NCBI GenBank assembly: GCA_036267355.1
Contig: DATAWG010000003.1
Location: 1 to 64,000 of the forward strand
Direction: 5' to 3'
Source of the DNA: Pirellulales bacterium
Lineage (GTDB): Bacteria > Planctomycetota > Planctomycetia > Pirellulales > DATAWG01
Length of the DNA stretch: 64,000 nt
Part shown: positions 24,453 to 32,322 of the stretch, piece by piece
How the letters are laid out: the number at the start of each line of letters is the position of its first letter
Position numbering within the stretch: the stretch's first letter is position 1
The notes under the pieces: generated by a model
The model's database searches: none
The model's input: the letters and a program-made list of their open reading frames with translations, nothing else
Told to the model about the DNA's origin: nothing
Translations under genes and position numbers: made by a program

Positions 24453-26738
24453 TCACTTCCGCAGCAGCAGTTGAAACAGATTGCTGTAGTGGTCGGTCCA
24501 CACGACTGCGTGAATCGGCGCGGCGTCGCCGGGCGGCAATTCGGGCGGGGTGGCATTTAGGAACGCCCGGTTGTTCGTCAGCAGCATGTAGTCGGTGTGG
24601 TAGATCAAGTTATCATCGTCGTCGACGGTTTTGATCCGGGTCGTGCCGAGATGGTAGAAATCGGCGGCGGCTTGCACGACCGGGGCCAAATCGACGTAGC
24701 GATTGGTGATGTGCACCGCGATGATGCCGCCATCGGCCATGTGCCGCTGGTAGATCGCGAACGCTTCGCGCGTCAGCAAGTGGGCGGGCGGGGCATCGCC
24801 CGAAAATGCGTCGAGCACCAACACGTCGAATTTTTGGGGCGGTGCGCGGTCGAGCGACAGCCGGGCATCGCCCAACACGACGTCGGCCTGGCCGCCGCAA
24901 TCTTTCAAGAATGTAAAATACGTGCGGGCGATTTTTTCCACTTCCGGATTGATTTCGTAGAACGTGATCCGCTGGCCCGGCTGCCGGGCGTAAGCGGCGA
25001 GCGTGCCCGCACCCAAGCCGACGACGCCGACTCGCAGGTCGGGCTTCGACTGAAAGAAGCGGATCGCCCGGCCCGCCCCGGTGTTTTCGGCATAATAGGT
25101 CGTCAATCGCTGCCGCTGCACCAGATCGGGGCTCAAAAATTGCCGGCCGTGGCGGATATGGCCGTTTCGCAATTCGATATAGGGGGCCGTGGCTTTGTCG
25201 CCTTTGAACTTGCGAACGCTTACCAGTCCATAAAAATTTCGGGCTCGGTAGATCGTGTTCGCTGCCGGAAGCGAGTCTTTCGTTTGCCATACCGCGACGA
25301 AGCACAACCCGGCCGCGAGCAGCGATGCCGCAATCATCCGCCCGATGCCAAAGGGCGCCCGCGCGGCGGAAGAACTGCGAATCGAATAACGGCGCCGACT
25401 GCTGGCGATGAACCATACCACCAGCGCCACGCCATAGGACGCCACGAGCCCGAAGTTCCATTCCAAAAAGCTCTTGAATATCCGCGGCGCAATCAGGCTG
25501 ACGAAAATGCCGCCGATCGCTCCGCCGGCGGCGATCATCAGGTAGAACTCGGTGAGATGCCGCGGCGCCGGTCGTAGTCGGACCAGTTCTCCATGGCACA
25601 CCATGCAGATAGCCAGCAGGGCGCCGAAATAAAGCGCCAAGTCGCCGGCGAACGTCGTCGATAAATCGAAATTCAAATTGCCGAAGAACCCGAGCGGCAA
25701 ATCGAATTGCGCTCCGCCCGACGCAAGAAACACGAGGGCCAACGCAGCGACCGACCAGCTTCGGCGGCGGTACCATCGCTCATGGTCGAAACAAATAATG
25801 AACGACACCAGATAGAGCGCCAGCGGCACAATCCACAGAAACGGCACCACCGCCACATCCTGACAAACGTGGTTCGTCGTGGCCAACAGCATCAGCGAGC
25901 CACACGCGGGAAGAGCCAGCCACAAGAAGCGCAGCCGCAGCCAGGCGAGCCAACCACCGGCCTCCGGTTGAAAGGACGCGCTGGTCGAGCCGGCCTGCAA
26001 TTCGACGCCAGCCGCCTCACCGTTTGTCGCTGCGATTGTCTCCGCCGTTTTGTGATGTTCGCTGCCGCGATGGCGGGCGATCCAAAACGCCGCCGAGCCG
26101 CACAACACGATAAACAAGCCAAATCCGCCGGACCAATACCAGGCTTGCTCGGGCACGGTGAACGCCGGTTCGAACAGAAACGGATACGTCACCAATGCCG
26201 CCAGCGAACCGACGTTCGACAACGAATACAGCCGATACGGCGAGCGGCCGGGATACGCACGACTGAACCACGCTTGTCCTAATGGGCCCGTGGCGGAGAG
26301 CACGAAATAGGGTAGCCCGACGGTGCAGGTCAGCAGACCGAGAATGCGCCACGTCGGATCGCCGGCGGAATCGGGCTTCCAACTTTCCCGCGGCACGACC
26401 GGCAGCATGGCGATCGCCGCGATGAGCAGCAGGCCGTGCAAAATCGCCTGGCGTCGACAGGTCAAAAGACGGTTGAGCAGATGGGCATATGCGTAGCCGA
26501 AGAAAAGCAGCGATTGGAAGAACAATAAGCAGGTGGTCCAAACCGCCGGGCTTCCGCCGAACCAAGGCAAAATGAATTTGCTAATCAACGGCTCGACTTG
26601 AAACAGCAGAAACGCGCTGACGAGAATCATCAGCGCCAAATTCCAAAAAATCCAGGCCGGAGTCGAACGGGCCGCTCGAACCGCGGCAATCGGAGCGAGC
26701 GGCGCGGCGGAAGGGTTCGGCGGCGAAGAGGTTGTCAT
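24453..26738 (-). CDS. Membrane protein fused to a spermidine-synthase-like domain
   Basis: 761 residues from ATG 26738. The first 500 or so hold about twelve hydrophobic helices in two blocks (LMILVSAFLLFQVEPLISKF, then many). The C-terminal 250 residues form a class I SAM-type fold related to spermidine synthase: VGVVGLGAGTLAAYA, ITFYEINPEVEKIA, VVLGDARLSL and LDAFSGDAPPAHLLT. This fusion is common in bacteria and its substrate is generally unknown. The polyamine-site residues cannot be checked by eye. A frame extension to 26789 runs into a repeat and is rejected. It converges on the decarboxylase gene. Confidence 0.8.
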   Translation of the reverse strand: MTTSSPPNPSAAPLAPIAAVRAARSTPAWIFWNLALMILVSAFLLFQVEPLISKFILPWFGGSPAVWTTCLLFFQSLLFFGYAYAHLLNRLLTCRRQAILHGLLLIAAIAMLPVVPRESWKPDSAGDPTWRILGLLTCTVGLPYFVLSATGPLGQAWFSRAYPGRSPYRLYSLSNVGSLAALVTYPFLFEPAFTVPEQAWYWSGGFGLFIVLCGSAAFWIARHRGSEHHKTAETIAATNGEAAGVELQAGSTSASFQPEAGGWLAWLRLRFLWLALPACGSLMLLATTNHVCQDVAVVPFLWIVPLALYLVSFIICFDHERWYRRRSWSVAALALVFLASGGAQFDLPLGFFGNLNFDLSTTFAGDLALYFGALLAICMVCHGELVRLRPAPRHLTEFYLMIAAGGAIGGIFVSLIAPRIFKSFLEWNFGLVASYGVALVVWFIASSRRRYSIRSSSAARAPFGIGRMIAASLLAAGLCFVAVWQTKDSLPAANTIYRARNFYGLVSVRKFKGDKATAPYIELRNGHIRHGRQFLSPDLVQRQRLTTYYAENTGAGRAIRFFQSKPDLRVGVVGLGAGTLAAYARQPGQRITFYEINPEVEKIARTYFTFLKDCGGQADVVLGDARLSLDRAPPQKFDVLVLDAFSGDAPPAHLLTREAFAIYQRHMADGGIIAVHITNRYVDLAPVVQAAADFYHLGTTRIKTVDDDDNLIYHTDYMLLTNNRAFLNATPPELPPGDAAPIHAVVWTDHYSNLFQLLLRK

Positions 26739-26773
26739 GGCGCGCGATTCTCGAGGAATCGAGTGTGGGTCAG

Positions 26774-26862
26774 GGGTGCCCATACCCACGGCCTTGCGTG
26801 GGCACGCTTTTTATTCGCGCGCTGCGAATCATGCCCGCGCAGAGCCGCGGGCACGCCACCCC
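26774..26862. repeat. GTGCCCATACCCACGGC / GTGGGCAC composite repeat
   Basis: Two nested hairpins (GTGCCCA...TGGGCAC type and GCCCGCGCAGAGCCGCGGGC) between two minus-strand genes. It is not found elsewhere in the window, but it has the same build as the other dispersed repeats. Confidence 0.6.
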
Positions 26863-26881
26863 GCGATGCCCGGTCCCCCCA

Positions 26882-28084
26882 CTATACGCCGATGCCGAGC
26901 AATTCGCGAAATTTTTGAAAAAGATAGCTGCTGTCGTGCGGCCCGGCCGAGGCTTCCGGATGGTATTGCACGCTGAATGCCGGCAGCCCGCGATGCCGCA
27001 CGCCTTCGATCGTGTGATCGTTCAAGTTGCGATGGGTCACTTCCAACTCAGGCGGCAGATCTTCTTCGGCGACCGCAAATCCGTGGTTTTGCGAGGTGAT
27101 TTCAACCCGGCCGGTTGCGATGTTCATCACCGGTTGATTGGCCCCCCGATGGCCAAACTTTAGCTTAAATGTTTTTGCCCCGCAGGCCAGCGAAAGCAAT
27201 TGATGCCCAAGGCAAATCCCGAACACGGGCGTGCGGCCCAAGATTCCGCGGATGGCGTCGACGGCATACGTAAGCGGTTCGGGATCACCCGGACCATTGG
27301 AAAGAAACACGCCGTCGGGCTGGCGAGCCAAAATCTCATCCGCGGTCGCCGTGCCCGGCAAAATCGTCACTCGCCAACCCATCTCGGCCAAATGCCGGGC
27401 GATGTTCCACTTCAGGCCATAGTCGAGCGCGACGATGTGCGGAGCCGACGGCTGCTGTGTTTGTGATTGCAGTTCCGCAGATTGCGACGGTGCCGAGTTT
27501 ACCGGATCTCCGGCCGCACCGAGGATTCCACCGCGGCGATCGCCGATCGGCCGCGACCAAGGGCTCAACTGCTGCTGCCAATCTCGCGGCTGGCTGGGGA
27601 TCACTTCGCGCACCAAATCTCGACCCACGAGGCCAGGGCTCGCCTTTGCCTTGGCGATCAACCGCTCGTCGTCGAGATCGGCGGAGGAAAGCAAGCCACG
27701 CATCGCGCCGCGATTGCGGATGTGCCGCACCAAGGCACGTGTGTCGATCCCCGCAAGGCCCACGACGCCCCAATGGGCCAGATATTCGTCGAGTTCGCCG
27801 GTCGAACGGAAATTGCTGGCGCGCCGCGTCCATTGCCGCACGACAAAGCCGGCCAGATGGGGCCGCCCGCTCTCGACATCCTCGGCGTTGATGCCGTAGT
27901 TGCCGATTTCCGGATACGTCATCGTGACGATCTGGCCGCGGTAGCTTGGATCGGTGAGGATTTCCTGATAGCCGGTCATTGAGGTGTTGAAGCAAACTTC
28001 GCCGTCGACTTCTCCGGCGGCGCCGAATGCAGTGCCGGTCCAGACCGTTCCGTCTTCAAGGGCAAGCTTTGCTGGTTGGGTCAT
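26882..28084 (-). CDS. carA: Carbamoyl-phosphate synthase small subunit
   Basis: 400 residues. It hydrolyses glutamine and passes ammonia to CarB for carbamoyl phosphate, feeding pyrimidines and arginine. The N-terminal CarA domain starts LEDGTVWTGTAFGAAGEVDGE and contains FNTSMTGYQEILTDPSY. The class I glutamine amidotransferase domain has the nucleophile in VFGICLGHQLLSLACG and the His of HPEASAGP near the end. A Gln/Ser-rich linker between the domains (around SQSAELQSQTQQPS) is longer than usual. carB is not in the window. Confidence 0.95.
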   Translation of the reverse strand: MTQPAKLALEDGTVWTGTAFGAAGEVDGEVCFNTSMTGYQEILTDPSYRGQIVTMTYPEIGNYGINAEDVESGRPHLAGFVVRQWTRRASNFRSTGELDEYLAHWGVVGLAGIDTRALVRHIRNRGAMRGLLSSADLDDERLIAKAKASPGLVGRDLVREVIPSQPRDWQQQLSPWSRPIGDRRGGILGAAGDPVNSAPSQSAELQSQTQQPSAPHIVALDYGLKWNIARHLAEMGWRVTILPGTATADEILARQPDGVFLSNGPGDPEPLTYAVDAIRGILGRTPVFGICLGHQLLSLACGAKTFKLKFGHRGANQPVMNIATGRVEITSQNHGFAVAEEDLPPELEVTHRNLNDHTIEGVRHRGLPAFSVQYHPEASAGPHDSSYLFQKFRELLGIGV

Positions 28085-28808
28085 GTGGTTCCGTTCCGTA
28101 GGTCAGGCTTTCCAGCCTAACGGTTTTTGCGTGGATTTGGTCGAGTGTGCCACCGGCAAGCGCGGTTTGCCAGTGAGCGTGCCAACTTTTTTTTCCATCG
28201 TGTTCGCCGCCGCCACGCGTGCGAATATTCGCGTTGCGCCGCGCCGTCGGATCGCGTCTAAAGTCGTGGCACCATTTGTCCCGATACGCTTTCTACGGCT
28301 GTGGGTCTCCGGGCAAACCAACTCGCAAGAGGGACGTTGTTCGGACAGCCAACTGAGAGGGTTCTTGTCCCGGCGAGCAAGAACCCTCTATTTTTTTGCG
28401 CCCACGTCCGCGCCGCCGCAATTATAGCCAGCAGCACCGGCTGCGATAAGCGCCCGCGACGGATACGAAGCAGGGGAACCACGGATTACGCGAAAGACGC
28501 GAATAGGGGGCAAGGGGAACCACGGATCACACGGATCGCCAGGGATACGCAGCAGAGAGTCGGTGATCGAAGTTTCGAGCCGGGCCATAGGCCGGGGCGC
28601 GTGGCCATATGAGCCGGCCGTGCAGACGGCAAACGCGGCTCGCGCGCGCCTCTCCCCTTGCGGGAGAGGGGCCGGGGGTGAGGGGTCGTGCGTTTCAAAA
28701 ACCACGGTCCACGCCGTGCAACGCGGATACGATGCAGGGAAACCACGAAATACGCGAATGACGCGAACACGACGGACGGAAGGTGCCGCGCAACATCCCG
28801 TGCCCATG
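28085..28808. other. Repeat-rich intergenic region
   Basis: No gene is credible. It holds a half copy of family B (28098-28119), a degenerate family E unit (28147-28176), family F units with GAACCACGGAT (28463-28545 and 28729-28770), and a family H hairpin (28649-28686). Open frames here are made of repeat sequence. Confidence 0.75.
28649..28686. repeat. Palindromic C/G-rich repeat (family H)
   Basis: CCTCTCCCC-TTGC-GGGAGAGG followed by GCCGGGGGTGAGGGG, matching 476-512 and 2006-2050. Confidence 0.8.
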
Positions 28809-29663
28809 TCACCCCGTTGGCGTTTTGGAGCCAATTGGGGCGGCGTGTCCTGGGGCGATCGCCCCAGGCTGTCTTATTATGCCCGCTTCGCGGGCGATCC
28901 AGGCCATGCCCGCGAAGCGGGCGCAATCGGTTAGCCTGGGGCAACGCCCCAGGTTTGCCGGCCTATTTGAATTCCCCGGCGTCGTATTTTTTCCAGAATT
29001 CGCCGGGGACGAGGATGGCCCTGCTGTTACGGGCCGCCCGGTGCCTTCCGAATCGAGCAAAAGGTTGGAGGGATTGATGTCGCGATGCACCACGCCGTGT
29101 TTGTGGGCGTAGTCCAGTCCGCGAGCCGCTTGCAGGATATAGTCGAGGGCCCTGTCGATTAGGACCGGACCGCTTTTCTTTACAAGCGCCGCAAGATCGC
29201 TGCCCTCGACAAATTGCATGACGAGGAAGTGAAGGCCGTTGGCCTCGTCGGCATCGTAGGCGGCAACGACGTTCGGATGTTCGAGTTTGGCGGCCGCCTT
29301 AGCTTCGCGTTGAAAGCGCGCCACTGCTGCCGCATCCGTCGTTATGGTGGCAGGCAACATCTTGATGGCGACGACGCGCTCCATCCGGCGATGCTGGGCT
29401 TTGAACACCTGCCCCATGCCGCCCGCGCCGATTTTGTCGAGGATCGTGTAGTTGCCCAGAATCAGCGACTTTGCTCGGCCCAAAAGGATTTCCTGGGCTT
29501 GGAACCTGGTGAGATACCGGCTTTGGACAAGCTGCCGTGCGAGTTCCTGCGCGTCTTTGGGCTGGGCCTCGGGCGGGACGAAATTTTCCAACTTGCCCGG
29601 CGCGACGACGCCCGAGTCGGCGATCTGCTTGACGAATTGTTCGAGGGGCGCCGGCATATCCAT
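28809..29663 (-). pseudogene. Truncated PknB-type Ser/Thr protein kinase
   Basis: Residues 1-65 are the usual N-terminal lead (FVKQIADSGVV, LVQSRYLTRFQAQEIL), followed by kinase N-lobe motifs: GAGGMGQVF glycine loop, VAIKML lysine, and FQREAKAAAKLEHPNVV. The catalytic loop is HRDINPSN, where families have HRDxKPxN, so the lysine is Asn here. After LLLDSEG the kinase similarity stops. There is no DFG, APE or C-lobe. The frame then runs through repeat DNA to 28809. In another frame, just past the break (about 29040-28963), codons read AARNSRAILVPGEFWKKYD...stop, which looks like the end of an unrelated protein. I infer an internal deletion that joined two genes. Confidence 0.75.
28849..28953. 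repeat. Nested hairpins CCTGGGGCGATCGCCCCAGG and GCCCGCTTCGCGGGC
   Basis: A perfect 20-base palindrome at 28849-28868 is followed by two GCCCGC...GCGGGC units and ends with CCTGGGGCAACGCCCCAGG at 28935-28953. It forms the aberrant 3' tail of the broken kinase frame. Confidence 0.85.
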
Positions 29664-29719
29664 TCCCCGCGTGCGGGCCAGGTGAGACCCATCATAACAC
29701 GCCCGCGCGAGGCGGGGAA

Positions 29720-29776
29720 TTGTCGGGGCGACGGGCGAGGGGCGACGGGGCGAGGGGCGACGGGGCGAGGGGCGAG
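29720..29776. repeat. G-rich tandem tract (family G)
   Basis: Three near-identical units of GCGACGGGGCGAGGG on the plus strand, about 57 bases upstream of the broken kinase start (minus strand), so C-rich on that coding strand. Confidence 0.8.
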
Positions 29777-29822
29777 TGAAGCCAGGGCGAACGCGATCCT
29801 GGTTGACGCTTGCGCTCGCGTG

Positions 29823-30689
29823 TTAAGCCGTTGCAGATAGGGCCCGGGCGGCGGGGTCGAAATAGTCGGGGGCGAGCGAATCCGGTTTTTCGCGGATGTC
29901 GATCTGGCCCGGCTTTCGCCGCAAGATGGCCATCAGGCTTACACCGTGGCGATAGGCTGAGCGGCCGGTTGCAATCGCCCGGCACATTGCCCGGGCCTCG
30001 CCGGCAAAGATATTTTCGAGCATCCGATTGACCGGCGCGATCGGAATTGCGAAATCGGTTCCCGACTTGCCGGCGACTCGATCCGGCCCTCGCCAACGGT
30101 TCATTGCCCGAACGCCGCGAATCAACGGATAGAGTCGGCTGTTGAAATGCGAGAGCAGAATCGGCTCGATCGGCAAACCTTCCCAAACTTTGGCCAACCG
30201 TCGAGCGTCGTAGCGGCGATAGTGGCCGAAGCTTTCGTCGTGGCCGGTCCATAGCCGCAGATCGGCGGGCACGGTGATCAGGAAAAACGCTCCCGGCGGC
30301 AATGCCGCGGCCACGCTCGAAAACAGCGAGAAGTCGTCGCCCACGTGCTCGAGCACGTCCATCATCAGCAGCACTCCGGCGTCGTCGATGAGGTGGCCCA
30401 AATCGTCGGGAGCCCGGCCTTGGATGAAATGTGTGTTGGGAAACCGCTGCCGCGCAAGGCGGATTGCATCGGCGGACGTGTCGATGCCAACGCAGCGATA
30501 ATCCTCCGCGAGCGCCGCCAGATTGGCTCCCGTGCCGCAGCCGACATCAATGACCGTGGCCGGCGAAGCGGACAGCGGAGATGGCGGGATGAGTTTGCCG
30601 ACCAGCGCCTGCAGAATCCGCCGCCGGGCGACGAACCACCAATGTCGCTGTTCGATTTCGGCGTGGAGTTGGAATTGAGCGGAGAGCAT
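29823..30689 (-). CDS. Class I SAM-dependent methyltransferase
   Basis: 288 residues. The lead EIEQRHWWFVARRRIL is typical of a group acting near lipid or sugar-carrier pathways. Motif I is VIDVGCGTGANLAAL (about residues 47-60), motif II CVGIDTSADAI, and motif post-II LMMDVLEHVGDD. The later GHYRRYD and YPLIRGVRAMNRWRG segments are shared with planctomycete and cyanobacterial homologues of unknown substrate. The ATG start is directly preceded by a C-rich tract on the coding strand and has no Shine-Dalgarno sequence. It is followed by the broken kinase. Confidence 0.85.
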   Translation of the reverse strand: MLSAQFQLHAEIEQRHWWFVARRRILQALVGKLIPPSPLSASPATVIDVGCGTGANLAALAEDYRCVGIDTSADAIRLARQRFPNTHFIQGRAPDDLGHLIDDAGVLLMMDVLEHVGDDFSLFSSVAAALPPGAFFLITVPADLRLWTGHDESFGHYRRYDARRLAKVWEGLPIEPILLSHFNSRLYPLIRGVRAMNRWRGPDRVAGKSGTDFAIPIAPVNRMLENIFAGEARAMCRAIATGRSAYRHGVSLMAILRRKPGQIDIREKPDSLAPDYFDPAARALSATA

Positions 30690-30733
30690 CGGGGGAAGGC
30701 TGAGAATGAGGGTGAGGGGATAGGGTGAGGGAC
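30690..30733. repeat. C-rich leader tract (family G)
   Basis: On the minus strand this reads TCCCTCACCCTATCCCCTCACCC and ends next to the ATG at 30689. It takes the place of a ribosome-binding site. Confidence 0.8.
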
Positions 30734-30760
30734 GCGCGAAGCCGCTCCTACAACCCTACC

Positions 30761-32056
30761 TTATGAATGGACGCCGGCCGGCGGTCCGGCCGCGTCGTCC
30801 CTGGCCCCTGACCCCTGATCCCTGGCCCCTTGCCCCAGGCAGCGGGCGATTTGCCGCACGGCTTGCCGCAAGCGGTTTTCGTTTTCAATCAGGGCCATTC
30901 GCAAAAAGCCCTCGCCGGCCGGGCCGAAGCCGCTGCCGGGGCTCACCGCCACGCTCCCCTCCTCCAACAGCTTGGTCGCGAATTCAAGCGAATTCAGCTT
31001 TCCATACCAAGGAGCCGGAATCTTGACCCACAAAAACATGCTCGCCCGCGGCGGATTCACCTCCCAGCCGATCCGCCGCAATCCGTCGACCAGCACGTCG
31101 CGACGGCGCTGATATTCGGCCGATTGAGCCTCGACATCGGCATCGCCGTGCCGCAGGGCCAGAATCGCGGCAATCTGAATCGGCCGGAACATGCCGTAGT
31201 CGTAGTAAGCCTTGATCGTGCTCAGGGCGCGGATCATCTCGGCATTCCCAGCGCAAAACCCGACGCGCCAGCCGGCCATGTTATAGCCCTTGCTCATCGT
31301 CGTGAATTCGACTGCCAGCCTTTTAGCTCCCGGAGTGGCCAAGATGCTCGGTACCTGATAACCGTCGTACGTCACGTCGGCATAGGCCAAATCGCTGATG
31401 ACCATGAATCCATAGCGGCGGGCGAGCTTTACCACCTCGACGTAGAACTCCGGATCCACCGTGACGGTCGAAGGATTATGCGGATAGTTCAGGATCACGA
31501 TCTTCGGGCGGGGATGCAGATGCTGACAAGTGTAGGCGATGTTCGAAAGCAGCTTTTCGTTGTCGGCCACTTCGAGCGAAATCGCACCGGCCGATGCTAA
31601 GGCGACGGCATACATATGGGCCGGATAGGCCGGCGCGGGAACGATCGCCATATCGCCCGGCCCCAACAGCGCGAGGCACATGTGGCTAAAGCCCTCTTTC
31701 GAGCCGAGCGTAGCGATCACTTCGCTTTCGGGATCGAGCCGCACGCCGTATTTCTTGAGATACTTTGCCGCCGCTTCGCGACGCAAGTTGGTGATCCCCA
31801 GCGCCGGGCTGTAGCCATGATTCTTGGGGTCGCGGGCGGCTTCGCAGAGCTTTTCAATCACGGTTTGCGAGGGCGGATCGGTCGGATTGCCCATGCTCAT
31901 GTCGATCACGTCGTCGCCGGCCCGCCGTTTTTCGTAGGTGAGCTTATTGATGCGCGCGAACAGATAGCCGGGGAGCCGCTTGATGCGTTCGGCGACTTCG
32001 ATTTGAAACGGCTTTCCGTCGTCGGCCGGTTCGTCGGTGCAAAACTGATCGTTCAT
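30761..32056 (-). CDS. Class I aminotransferase (AlaC/DapL-like)
   Basis: 431 residues from ATG 32056 ([17 protein letters not shown]); ATGs at 32071 and 32110 are alternatives. PLP enzyme: the substrate-side motif [14 protein letters not shown], then [12 protein letters not shown], and the Schiff-base lysine in [16 protein letters not shown]. It groups by eye with alanine-synthesising and LL-diaminopimelate-type aminotransferases that keep the DMSMGNP start. The C-terminal 20 or so residues ([15 protein letters not shown]) are encoded by a C-rich tandem tract at 30797-30842, so the natural C-terminus probably ended near [11 protein letters not shown] second paralogue, dapL, lies at 41268. 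Confidence 0.85.
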   Translation of the reverse strand: MNDQFCTDEPADDGKPFQIEVAERIKRLPGYLFARINKLTYEKRRAGDDVIDMSMGNPTDPPSQTVIEKLCEAARDPKNHGYSPALGITNLRREAAAKYLKKYGVRLDPESEVIATLGSKEGFSHMCLALLGPGDMAIVPAPAYPAHMYAVALASAGAISLEVADNEKLLSNIAYTCQHLHPRPKIVILNYPHNPSTVTVDPEFYVEVVKLARRYGFMVISDLAYADVTYDGYQVPSILATPGAKRLAVEFTTMSKGYNMAGWRVGFCAGNAEMIRALSTIKAYYDYGMFRPIQIAAILALRHGDADVEAQSAEYQRRRDVLVDGLRRIGWEVNPPRASMFLWVKIPAPWYGKLNSLEFATKLLEEGSVAVSPGSGFGPAGEGFLRMALIENENRLRQAVRQIARCLGQGARDQGSGARDDAAGPPAGVHS

Positions 32057-32170
32057 GGCAATCGGCCGCATGGGGGCGAAATGGCGGGATTCTTCGATGC
32101 ACGCTTCCATTAAACATACTCGGCCGGCCGAAGCAAGGAAACGGCAAGCAGGGTAGTGGTACGGTTTGCC

Positions 32171-32232
32171 GTAGGTCAGCCTTTCTAGGCTGACGAAAGG
32201 CGAGGAATGTCGGGCTGGAAAGCCTGACCTAC
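32171..32232. repeat. GTAGGTCAGCCTTTC inverted repeat (family B)
   Basis: GTAGGTCAGCCTTTCTAGGC faces GGGCTGGAAAGCCTGACC. Same family as 8805-8870. Confidence 0.85.
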
Positions 32233-32322
32233 CTGAAAACGTACGACCATCCCGCAACGCCGTGGCGAGCGATCAGCCTTGGATGCCTTGAAAGAGCCCC
32301 GAACTCTTCCCCGCGCGGCGAA

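Noticed and set aside
26739-26789. Longer N-terminus for the spermidine-synthase-like fusion
   Set aside because: The extra 17 codons fall at the edge of a repeat and lack a ribosome site; ATG 26738 fits the hydrophobic start better.
24296-28770. Possible CRISPR array from ATCCGTGGTTC units
   Set aside because: Units are irregular in length and sequence, occur in both orientations, and no cas gene is present.
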